A model generated the notes under the pieces. The model worked only from the letters and a program-made list of their open reading frames with translations. It had not been told where the DNA came from and did not search any database. DNA of 64,000 bases. Origin: Methylonatrum kenyense (GTDB lineage Bacteria > Pseudomonadota > Gammaproteobacteria > Nitrococcales > Aquisalimonadaceae). A program made the translations under genes and the position numbers. Positions 57,280-64,000 of the stretch are shown piece by piece (positions within the stretch are counted from its first letter, which is position 1; each line of letters starts with the position of its first letter). The DNA lies in contig NZ_JALPKO010000004.1 in assembly GCF_023195885.1 (NCBI RefSeq), positions 186,001 through 250,000 of the forward strand. Direction: 5' to 3'.

Positions 57280-57438
57280 GGTATTTCAAGGTTCTGGCAG
57301 GAGAGCAGTTTGATTTCACAGGGAAGCGCGCGCCGGTTGTCCGCAAGGGGCCTGAAAAGCCTGACCCACCTGGTCTGCAGGGCCTTCAGGCGAATGGTAT
57401 TATACGGTCAGTCAAAGACCTCTCAAGCATGGATCCCC

Positions 57439-58770
57439 GTGACGCAAGAACAGCTTCCAACGCCGCTGCCGAAGGCTCGCGTCATCCCCCGGTCGGATCA
57501 TCCAGTTTCCCGTGCCAGCATCAGTGACAACGCCCTGAAGGTTCTCTACCGGCTGAAGAACGCGGGCTACCAGGCGTATCTGGTCGGCGGCGGTGTGCGC
57601 GACCTCTATCTGGGGCGGGAGCCGAAGGATTTCGATGTTGCCACCGATGCGCACCCGGAGGATGTCCGCGAGTTGTTCCGCAACTGTCGCCTGATCGGCC
57701 GTCGCTTTCGCCTGGCGCATGTGCATTTTGGCCGCGAGATTATCGAGGTCGCGACGTTCCGGGCTCTGCACGACGGCAACGGCGACGATGTCGATGGTGA
57801 CGTCAAGATCGAGGACGGCCGCGTGCTGCGGGACAATGTCTACGGCACCGTCGAAGAAGACGCCATGCGGCGGGATTTCACGATCAATTCGCTCTACTAC
57901 AACATCGCCGACTTCTCGATTGTGGATTTTGCCGATGGCATGCCGGACCTGGACGCCGGCGTGCTGCGGCTGATCGGCGACCCGGAGGCGCGTTATCGCG
58001 AGGACGCGGTGCGCATGCTGCGCGCGGTGCGTTTCGCCGCCAAGCTGGGCTTTCGCCTTGACGAGGCTACCGCCGCGCCGATCCCGGAAATGGCCGGCAT
58101 GCTCGAACATATTCCGCAGGCGCGCTTGTTCGAGGAGGTGTTGAAGCTGTTGATGGGCGGGCATGGTGTCGCGACCTACCAGTTGCTCCGCCGCTATCAG
58201 TTGCTCGGGTACCTGTTCCCCGAGACCGAGGCCGCGTTGACCTCGGAGGCCTCAATGGTTCCCATCTGGGAACGCTTCGTGATGCGTGCAATTGAGAATA
58301 CCGACCAGCGTATTGCCGAGGACAAGCCGGTGACGCCGGCCTTCCTGTTTGCAGCGCTGTTGTGGCCCGCCATCATGCGGCGGATGGATCGTGGTGACGA
58401 TGTCACAGAGCCGCTGGCCGCCGACGAGCTGCAGGAGGCCTCCAGCGATGCCCTGGTGCAGCAGTTGCAACGCGTCTCGCTGCCCAAGCGGTTCAGTATC
58501 CCGATGCGGGAAATGCTGTTGTTGCAGGCGCGCCTGGAGCGCCCCAGGGGCAAGCGTGCAATGCGGCTGTTGTCGCATCCCCGGTTTCGCGCTGCCTACG
58601 ACTTCCTGTTGCTGCGTGCCGAGGCCGGCGAGGTCGAGACTGGGCTTGCCCAGATCTGGACGGATCGCCAAACCTCGGCCGGCGGTCCGGTTGCCGAAGG
58701 CAAGCTGGAAGAGCCGCCGGTCAGGCGCCGCCGGCGTCGGCGGCGGCCGCGCACCAGGCCCCAGGCATGA
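57439..58770 (+). CDS. pcnB: Poly(A) polymerase I
   Basis: 443 residues from GTG 57439. It adds 3' poly(A) tails that mark RNA for decay. The nucleotidyltransferase core is LVGGGVRDLYLGREPKDFDV (catalytic Asp64 and Asp66), followed by RRFRLAHVHFGREIIEVATF and RDFTINSLYYN. The C-terminus is very basic (RRRRRRRRPRTRP), fitting RNA binding. The frame opens as far as 57310, but TATTAT at 57398-57403 looks like a -10 element, which favours the downstream GTG. It overlaps folK by 4 bp. Confidence 0.94.
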   Translation: MTQEQLPTPLPKARVIPRSDHPVSRASISDNALKVLYRLKNAGYQAYLVGGGVRDLYLGREPKDFDVATDAHPEDVRELFRNCRLIGRRFRLAHVHFGREIIEVATFRALHDGNGDDVDGDVKIEDGRVLRDNVYGTVEEDAMRRDFTINSLYYNIADFSIVDFADGMPDLDAGVLRLIGDPEARYREDAVRMLRAVRFAAKLGFRLDEATAAPIPEMAGMLEHIPQARLFEEVLKLLMGGHGVATYQLLRRYQLLGYLFPETEAALTSEASMVPIWERFVMRAIENTDQRIAEDKPVTPAFLFAALLWPAIMRRMDRGDDVTEPLAADELQEASSDALVQQLQRVSLPKRFSIPMREMLLLQARLERPRGKRAMRLLSHPRFRAAYDFLLLRAEAGEVETGLAQIWTDRQTSAGGPVAEGKLEEPPVRRRRRRRRPRTRPQA

Positions 58771-59276
58771 GCGATCGGCTGGTGGCCTTTATCGGCCTGG
58801 GCAGCAATCTGGATGATCCTCACCGGCAGTTGTCACGCGCCCGTCTGTCGCTGGCCAGCCTGCCGGGCAGCCGCCTGCGTGACAGCTCACCGATTTATCG
58901 CAGCGCGCCCATGGGGCCGCGCGACCAGCCCGACTACCTGAACGCCGTTGTTGTCCTGGAGACGGTGCTGGGGCCACATGAGCTGCTGCGTGAATTGCAG
59001 TCCATTGAACAGCAGCACGGGCGGGTACGGCGGCGGCACTGGGGTGAGCGCACCCTTGATCTGGATATTCTGTTGTATGGTTCGGAGCAGATCGGCGATC
59101 CGGTGCTGACAGTGCCGCACCCCGGGATCGGGCAGCGGGAGTTCGTGCTTTACCCATTGGCGGATCTGGCGCCGGATCTCGACATTCCCGGCCTGGGCGC
59201 CGTTCAATCATTGCGGGACCGGGTCGAGGCCCAGGGGCTGCAGCGAACGGACCTGGTTTGGCTGGACGCAGGATGA
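58767..59276 (+). CDS. folK: HPPK, 6-hydroxymethyl-7,8-dihydropterin pyrophosphokinase
   Basis: 169 residues. Folate synthesis enzyme that transfers pyrophosphate from ATP. AFIGLGSNLDDPHRQL is the N-terminal signature and RTLDLDILLYG (95-105) carries the Mg-binding Asp98 and Asp100; VPHPGIGQREFVLYPLADL is also typical. Coupled by ATGA overlaps on both sides: pcnB upstream and the nucleoside kinase downstream. Confidence 0.97.
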   Translation: MSDRLVAFIGLGSNLDDPHRQLSRARLSLASLPGSRLRDSSPIYRSAPMGPRDQPDYLNAVVVLETVLGPHELLRELQSIEQQHGRVRRRHWGERTLDLDILLYGSEQIGDPVLTVPHPGIGQREFVLYPLADLAPDLDIPGLGAVQSLRDRVEAQGLQRTDLVWLDAG

Positions 59277-59938
59277 CAGGAATGGAAGACCGCAACCTGG
59301 CTGCATCGTACATCGTCGTTGAAGGCCCGATCGGCGTCGGCAAGACCAGCCTCGCGCGCCGCCTGGCCGAGAGCTTCGCCAGCGACCTGCTGCTGGAGGG
59401 TGCTGACGAGAATCCGTTTCTCGAACGCTATTACCAGAATCCGCGCGATGCCGCGTTTGCCACCCAGATGTATTTCCTGATGCAGCGTGCCGAGCAACTG
59501 GGCCGCTTGCGTCAAAGCGACCTGTTCTCGGCCACGCGCGTCGCGGATTTCCTGTTCGAAAAGGATCGCTTGTTCGCCCAGTTGACGCTGCGGTCGGAGG
59601 AATACCACCTGTATCGCAAGGTCCATGACGCCCTGGCCGTGGACCTGGTGACGCCGGACCTGGTGATCTACCTTCAGGCCCCGGTGGAAGTGCTGCTGGA
59701 GCGCATCCGGCACCGCGGTATCAGCTATGAGCAACGCATCAGCGTGGACTATCTGTCTCGCCTGTGTGATGCCTACGTTGAATTTTTCTATCATTACGAG
59801 CAGGCGCCGCTGCTGATCGTCAACGCCGCCGAGATCGATCTGGTGGGCAATGATGCCGATTACCGGCAGTTGCTGGAGCGGGTGCTGGATCTGCAGCCCG
59901 GGCGCCACTTCTTCAATCCGTCACCGATTGCGTTGTGA
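59273..59938 (+). CDS. Deoxynucleoside kinase
   Basis: 221 residues, dNK family. The P-loop is VVEGPIGVGKTSLARRL (16-32). DFLFEKDRLFAQLTLRSEEY and VIYLQAPVEVLLERIRHRGI contain the substrate and lid motifs (RIRHRG). It phosphorylates a deoxynucleoside, specificity not readable. ATG 59273 overlaps folK by 4 bp; ATG 59282 is the alternative. This placement between folK and panB is known from several gammaproteobacteria. Confidence 0.9.
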   Translation: MTGMEDRNLAASYIVVEGPIGVGKTSLARRLAESFASDLLLEGADENPFLERYYQNPRDAAFATQMYFLMQRAEQLGRLRQSDLFSATRVADFLFEKDRLFAQLTLRSEEYHLYRKVHDALAVDLVTPDLVIYLQAPVEVLLERIRHRGISYEQRISVDYLSRLCDAYVEFFYHYEQAPLLIVNAAEIDLVGNDADYRQLLERVLDLQPGRHFFNPSPIAL

Positions 59939-59992
59939 TGAGACGCTGAAATCCGGATCTCCCGACAGGATCTGTAACCGCCCCGAGGAACC

Positions 59993-60036
59993 GGAAACGC
60001 TTTCGGCCTCTGGCACGGCCTTGAGTCGGCGTTTCC
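59993..60036. repeat. Inverted repeat with GGAAACGC arms
   Basis: GGAAACGC (59993-60000) and GCGTTTCC (60029-60036) face each other across 28 nt in the 200-bp gap before panB. The arm equals the tip of the MITE-like element at 38952. It is not followed by T, so it is unlikely to be a terminator. Confidence 0.45.
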
Positions 60037-60138
60037 CGCGGCACCCGGACATCGCTTGAAAAACCCTATAACCGCATCCACTATGCGCTTCCGCCGGCCG
60101 AGCCCCGGCCTGGTCCAGGGTCTGACACGGAGTCCCGC

Positions 60139-60954
60139 ATGACACAGTCGTCGCCCCGTCGCCCACTCACCGTTGCCTCGCTTGCTGCGATGAAGCAGCG
60201 AGCGGAACCCATCGTGGCGCTGACCGCCTACGATTTCAGTTTCGCGCGCGCTTTGGATGAGGCAGGCGTGGACCTGGTTCTGGTCGGTGATTCCCTGGGC
60301 ATGGTGGTGCAAGGGCACGACACGACTCTGCCGGTGACCATGGACGAGATGATCTACCATTCCCGGTGCACCGCGGCGGGACTGGAGCGTGCCGTGTTGA
60401 TGGTGGACATGCCGTTCATGAGCCATATCAGTCCGGACGAGGCGCTGCGCAATGCCGGCCGGCTGATGAAGGAGGGCGGCGCGCAGATGGTCAAGCTCGA
60501 GGGTGGCCAGGAACAGGCGGAGGTCGTGCGTCGGCTTGCGGAGAACGGCATACCCGTGTGCGCCCATCTCGGTCTGCGGCCACAGTCGGTGCACAAGCTT
60601 GGCGGCTATCGGGTGCAGGGGCGCGAGGCCGGAACGGCGGAACGCATGTGCCAGGATGCCCTGGCGCTGCAGCAGGCAGGGGCCGACCTGCTGCTGCTCG
60701 AATGCGTGCCGGTGGAACTTGCCGGCCGCATTCGCCGCGAAATCCGCTTGCCGGTGATCGGCATTGGCGCCGGTCCGGATATCGATGGCCAGATTCTTGT
60801 ACTGCACGACATGCTTGGTTTGACACCCGGCCGGGCACCGCGATTCGTGCGTAATTTCATGCTGGATGCCAGTAGTATTCAGGAGGCTCTTGCGCGCTAT
60901 GCCGATGCCGTTCGCAACGCCGAGTTCCCGGCAGCCGAGCACTGCTTCCAGTAA
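60139..60954 (+). CDS. panB: 3-methyl-2-oxobutanoate hydroxymethyltransferase
   Basis: 271 residues. First step of pantothenate synthesis, making ketopantoate from the valine precursor 2-oxoisovalerate. [20 protein letters not shown], Mg ligand Asp51 ([12 protein letters not shown]), Asp90 (MVDMPFMSH) and [20 protein letters not shown] are intact. CGGAG precedes ATG 60139. First of panB-panC-panD. Confidence 0.97.
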   Translation: MTQSSPRRPLTVASLAAMKQRAEPIVALTAYDFSFARALDEAGVDLVLVGDSLGMVVQGHDTTLPVTMDEMIYHSRCTAAGLERAVLMVDMPFMSHISPDEALRNAGRLMKEGGAQMVKLEGGQEQAEVVRRLAENGIPVCAHLGLRPQSVHKLGGYRVQGREAGTAERMCQDALALQQAGADLLLLECVPVELAGRIRREIRLPVIGIGAGPDIDGQILVLHDMLGLTPGRAPRFVRNFMLDASSIQEALARYADAVRNAEFPAAEHCFQ

Positions 60955-60961
60955 GCCGCTG

Positions 60962-61813
60962 GTGCTGCGTGATGCGGACTCGCTGCGCGCGGCATTGCGT
61001 CGCCTGCGTCGCGGTGGCGCTCGCCTTGCCCTGGTGCCGACCATGGGCAACCTTCATGCCGGGCACCTGGAGCTGGTCCGGCTGGCCGCACAATGTGCCG
61101 ACGAAGTCGTGGTCAGCATTTTCGTCAATCCGCTGCAGTTCGGGCCGGGCGAGGATTTCGACCGCTATCCGCGCACGCTGGACGCCGACCTGGAAGCGCT
61201 GGCGGGTCTGGGTCGGCCCCTGCAGGTTTTCGCGCCGGGTACCGCCGTGCTGTATCCGGATGGTCCGGAGCTGGCCTCACAGGTCCAGGTCGGCGGGCTG
61301 TCGGATATTCTCTGCGGCGCCAGCCGGCCCGGGCATTTCACCGGCGTTGCCACCGTGGTCCTGAAGCTGCTGAATCTGGTGCAGCCCGAGGTGGCCGTGT
61401 TCGGGCGCAAGGATTACCAGCAGTTGCAGGTGATCCGGCGCATGGTCCGTGACCTGGATGTGCCGGTCGCGATCGAGGCCGGCGCGACCGTGCGTGAGGC
61501 AGACGGATTGGCCTTGAGTTCGCGCAATCGCTACCTGAATCAGGCCGAGCGGCGACAAGCACCCCGCCTTTACCGGGTGCTCGGCGAGCTGGCAGCTGCG
61601 ATGAAAGCCGGAGAAGGCGATCTGGCGGCGCTGGAACAGCGTGGTCGCGAGACCTTGATTGCTGCCGGAATGCGCCCGGATTACGTCAGCATCCGTTGCC
61701 AGCGGGATCTGCGGGTGCCGGGGGCCGAAGACCGGGATCTGGTCGTGCTTGCCGCGGCCCGGCTGGGCGAAACCCGCCTGATCGACAATCTCGAGTTCCA
61801 GCGGCCACGCTGA
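60962..61813 (+). CDS. panC: Pantothenate synthetase
   Basis: 283 residues from GTG 60962, the E. coli length; a longer frame would overlap panB by about 90 bp. It joins pantoate and beta-alanine with ATP. HIGH-like [14 protein letters not shown] (26-39), [17 protein letters not shown] and the SSRNRYL loop are the signatures. The start lies 7 bp after the panB stop; the ribosome binding site is weak, so coupling with panB is likely. Confidence 0.95.
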   Translation: MLRDADSLRAALRRLRRGGARLALVPTMGNLHAGHLELVRLAAQCADEVVVSIFVNPLQFGPGEDFDRYPRTLDADLEALAGLGRPLQVFAPGTAVLYPDGPELASQVQVGGLSDILCGASRPGHFTGVATVVLKLLNLVQPEVAVFGRKDYQQLQVIRRMVRDLDVPVAIEAGATVREADGLALSSRNRYLNQAERRQAPRLYRVLGELAAAMKAGEGDLAALEQRGRETLIAAGMRPDYVSIRCQRDLRVPGAEDRDLVVLAAARLGETRLIDNLEFQRPR

Positions 61814-61893
61814 ACGAGGGTCCCTGCGCTGTTGCTTCCCAACGACGGCAGGGCATACCATGCCGCACTGCAGAAAAGATCGAGGATAGTCCC

Positions 61894-62274
61894 ATGCAGT
61901 TGACCATGCTCAAAGGTAAGCTCCATCAGGCCTGTGTGACCCAGACAGAACTGGATTACGAGGGTTCCTGTGCGATTGATGCCGAGCTGATGGATACCGC
62001 CGGACTGCTGGAGTATGAACAGATCCAAGTCTACAATCTGACCAACGGCGAGCGTTTCACGACCTATGCGATCCGTGGCGAAACAGGCTCCCGCATGATC
62101 TCGATGAACGGTGCCGCGGCCCATAAGGCCAGTGCCGGCGACCGGGTCATCATTTGCGCCTACGCTCAGGTGGACGAAACCGAACTGGCCGATTTCCGGC
62201 CGCGTCTGGTGTATTGCGATGGCGATAACCGGATCACCGGTACCCGTAGCGAGATCCCGCTGCAGGTTGCCTGA
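61894..62274 (+). CDS. panD: Aspartate 1-decarboxylase proenzyme
   Basis: 126 residues. It makes beta-alanine from aspartate. It self-cleaves between Gly24 and Ser25 (DYEGSCAID), and Ser25 becomes the pyruvoyl group. Lys9, Arg54 ([10 protein letters not shown]) and Tyr22 are in place. GAGGATAGTCCC precedes the ATG. It completes the local pantothenate set panBCD. Confidence 0.97.
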   Translation: MQLTMLKGKLHQACVTQTELDYEGSCAIDAELMDTAGLLEYEQIQVYNLTNGERFTTYAIRGETGSRMISMNGAAAHKASAGDRVIICAYAQVDETELADFRPRLVYCDGDNRITGTRSEIPLQVA

Positions 62275-62286
62275 AACCCTCCCGCT

Positions 62287-63138
62287 TCAATCCGATGGTG
62301 TTGCCGCCGCTCGGCCGCCGCGCCGGGCGGCAATCAGTTCCCGTACCAGCGGTTTCATGAAATAGCTCTGTTCGGGTTGCAGGTCGGCGCTGATCCCGTG
62401 CCGCGCCAGGGCATCGGTGACCACCGGCCCGATCGAGGCCAGCAGCACGCGGGACAATGCCTGGCGCAGTTCCCCGACTCGGCCCGCATGCTCCGCCACC
62501 GTGAACAGGCGGCTGACCTGCGATTTGCTGGTGAAGGCGATGCAGTCCACCTCGCCGTCGCGCAGCCGATCCAGCAGGGTCAACACCGCCGGATCGTCCA
62601 GATCGTCCGTGTAGATGTAAGGTGACACCGGGTCCGCCTCGGCGCCGGCGTCCAGCAGCGCCTGCATCAGGGCGGGATTCGGCTCCTGACCGTACAATTG
62701 CACGGCAACCCGCGCTCCATCGAGTTCCAGTGTCTGCAGAGAGCGAATCACGCCGGCCGTGGTCGGTGATTCAGCCAGCAGATGGGGTTTCAGGTCCAGG
62801 GGCCGGAGGGCCCGGCCGGGTTTCGGCCCGCGCGTCAGCGTTGGCGTAGTGGCCAGTGCCTCATGAAAGGCGTCCAGCAAGCCGGCCCGCTCGGCGAAGC
62901 CGTTCAACCGTCTGAGCCCCTCGCCGGTGAGCAGAATCAGCCAGTCCGGGCGTTGCTGGATGAAACGCTGCAACCAGGCCTCGACCGCAGCCCTGTCCGG
63001 TGTGTCGCGAATCGTCACCAACGGGCACCGCAGTGTCTCTGCGCCCCGGCACCTGAGCATGTCCGCAAACAGGTCCAGCTCACGGCTTTCGGCCAGTGCC
63101 ACACGGAGGCCGGTCAAGGGTGCATCTGCTTGCGTCAT
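62287..63138 (-). CDS. Uroporphyrinogen-III synthase (HemD) family protein
   Basis: 283 residues. The two-lobed HemD fold is suggested by GLRVALAESRELDLFADMLR in the first lobe and CIAFTSKSQVSRLFTVAEHA, LASIGPVVTDALARHG in the second. HemD inverts ring D to form uroporphyrinogen III. No hemC or hemX is near, so this may be a paralogue and I leave out the symbol. It is coupled to queG by an ATGA overlap. Confidence 0.82.
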   Translation of the reverse strand: MTQADAPLTGLRVALAESRELDLFADMLRCRGAETLRCPLVTIRDTPDRAAVEAWLQRFIQQRPDWLILLTGEGLRRLNGFAERAGLLDAFHEALATTPTLTRGPKPGRALRPLDLKPHLLAESPTTAGVIRSLQTLELDGARVAVQLYGQEPNPALMQALLDAGAEADPVSPYIYTDDLDDPAVLTLLDRLRDGEVDCIAFTSKSQVSRLFTVAEHAGRVGELRQALSRVLLASIGPVVTDALARHGISADLQPEQSYFMKPLVRELIAARRGGRAAATPSD

Positions 63139-64000
63139 TGCTCGCTTCCCATCTGTTGATCAAGGCCCCAGCGCACATGCTCCCGGACCATTTCCGAGGG
63201 GTGGTCCAGCCGCTGGCGCAGCGCCTCGCGAACTGCCTCGCTGGGCGCCGCGTTACCCAGTGCCACTGCCAGGTTGCGCAACCAGCGCACATGTCCAAGC
63301 CGGCGAATGGCCGACCCCTCCGTGCGCGCCAGGAAGGTGTCCTCGGTCCAGCCGAACAGGCGCCTCAGGCTCGCCGTATCCAGGCCATGCCGTGGTGCGA
63401 AATCCGGCTCAGCGGAGAATTGCGCGTAGCGGTTCCACGGACAGACCATCTGGCAATCATCGCAGCCGAACACCCGGTTGCCCATTGCCGGGCGCAGCTC
63501 CGGCGGGATCGCCTCGTGGGATTCGATGGTGAAATAGGCGATGCAGCGTCGGGCATCCAGCACGTATGGCGCGATGATCGCTTGCGTGGGGCAGATCTGC
63601 ATGCAGGCGCTGCAGCTGCCGCAATGATTGCTGACCGGCGCGTCCACCGGTAGCGGCAGATCGGTCAGCAATTCGCCCAGGAAGAACCAGGATCCGGCAT
63701 GCCGGTTGAGCAGCAGCGTGTGCTTGCCAATCCAGCCCAGTCCGGCCTTTGCCGCCAGGGGTTTTTCCATGGCCGGCGCGCTGTCGACGATTGCGCGATA
63801 GCCGAATGCGCCATGCGTTTCGCGGATTCGGTCTGCCAGCCGTTGCAACCGCTTGCGCATCAGTTTGTGGTAATCCCGGCCCAGCGCGTAACGGGCGATG
63901 AAGGCGCGCTCGGGATTCGCCAGGGTCTCGCCGGGGTCGGCCGCCGGCGCCGGCAGGTAGTCCATGCGCACGGAGATGACGCGCCGGGTTCCTGGAACCA
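63135..64000 (-). CDS. queG: Epoxyqueuosine reductase QueG, N-terminus beyond right edge
   Basis: About 288 residues are present; the frame stays open to the edge (TRRVISVRMDYLPAP precedes the first visible methionine). The cobalamin-dependent enzyme performs the last step of queuosine synthesis in tRNA. Two 4Fe-4S motifs are present: CGSCSACMQICP and CDDCQMVCPW. AAKAGLGWIGKHTLLLNRHA is a QueG signature. A HEAT-like tail follows. Last codons overlap the HemD-family gene. Confidence 0.96.
   Translation of the reverse strand, partial: VPGTRRVISVRMDYLPAPAADPGETLANPERAFIARYALGRDYHKLMRKRLQRLADRIRETHGAFGYRAIVDSAPAMEKPLAAKAGLGWIGKHTLLLNRHAGSWFFLGELLTDLPLPVDAPVSNHCGSCSACMQICPTQAIIAPYVLDARRCIAYFTIESHEAIPPELRPAMGNRVFGCDDCQMVCPWNRYAQFSAEPDFAPRHGLDTASLRRLFGWTEDTFLARTEGSAIRRLGHVRWLRNLAVALGNAAPSEAVREALRQRLDHPSEMVREHVRWGLDQQMGSEQ

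Noticed and set aside
60866-60961. N-terminal extension of PanC inside panB
   Set aside because: The GTG at 60962 gives exactly the family length and the extension is panB in another frame.

Overview
The window is a 64-kb stretch of high-GC chromosome (apart from one AT-richer patch) from a gammaproteobacterium. The call rests on gene neighbourhoods rather than on one marker: pepA-holC-(small gene)-valS facing lptF-lptG, purN/purM facing DUF2066 next to hda, arsC-wrbA-DUF2069, ilvH-ilvC-pssA, pcnB-folK-(deoxynucleoside kinase)-panB-panC-panD, and a perfect CTGT-N8-ACAG LexA box. The content fits a Chromatiales/Ectothiorhodospiraceae-like bacterium, but no rRNA or other taxonomic marker is present, so the family is inference. 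No rRNA, tRNA, CRISPR array or intact prophage was seen.

Layout. 0-2.5 kb: SOS-controlled error-prone polymerase dnaE2 (runs off the left edge), a pair of ~100-bp direct repeats, and fxsA. 2.3-9 kb: an OmdA-like small protein, an AbgT transporter and exported proteins of unknown role, including a Pro/Gln-rich one and a ChaN-PDZ fusion. 9-16 kb: a DcaP-type porin, a phasin (suggesting polyhydroxyalkanoate storage), a lytic transglycosylase, a PH-domain membrane protein and ilvD. 15.6-17.8 kb: an AT-richer foreign-looking patch with two small membrane proteins, a short palindrome and a broken IS3-family element. 18.4-21.4 kb: a compact operon of a CstA-family transporter, a small CC-ending protein and an ArsA-type ATPase. 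21.6-30.5 kb: NUDIX, dacB, a permease pair plus MATE exporter, an amidase and rlmKL. 30.5-38.9 kb: purT, dcd, purN, purM, DUF2066, DUF481 and hda, then the arsC operon. 38.9-39.3 kb: a MITE-like element. 39.3-45 kb: acylphosphatase, two c-type cytochromes, an SDR protein, trmH, a lytic transglycosylase and proS. 45-49 kb: ilvH, ilvC, pssA, a family-4 uracil-DNA glycosylase, rimI and DUF2970. 49-57 kb: valS, holC, pepA, lptF and lptG. 57-64 kb: pcnB, folK, dNK, panBCD, a HemD homologue and queG (runs off the right edge).

Most of the window is housekeeping: branched-chain amino acids (ilvD, ilvH, ilvC), purines (purT, purN, purM), pantothenate (panB, panC, panD), tRNA charging and modification (proS, valS, trmH, queG), replication control and repair (hda, holC, dnaE2, udg) and envelope construction (dacB, two lytic transglycosylases, lptFG, pssA). 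The parts most worth a second look are the cstA/CC-protein/ArsA operon, the AT-rich patch at 15.6-17.8 kb, the MITE-like element with its scattered relatives, the direct repeats beside dnaE2, and the ilvH gene that has no adjacent large subunit.
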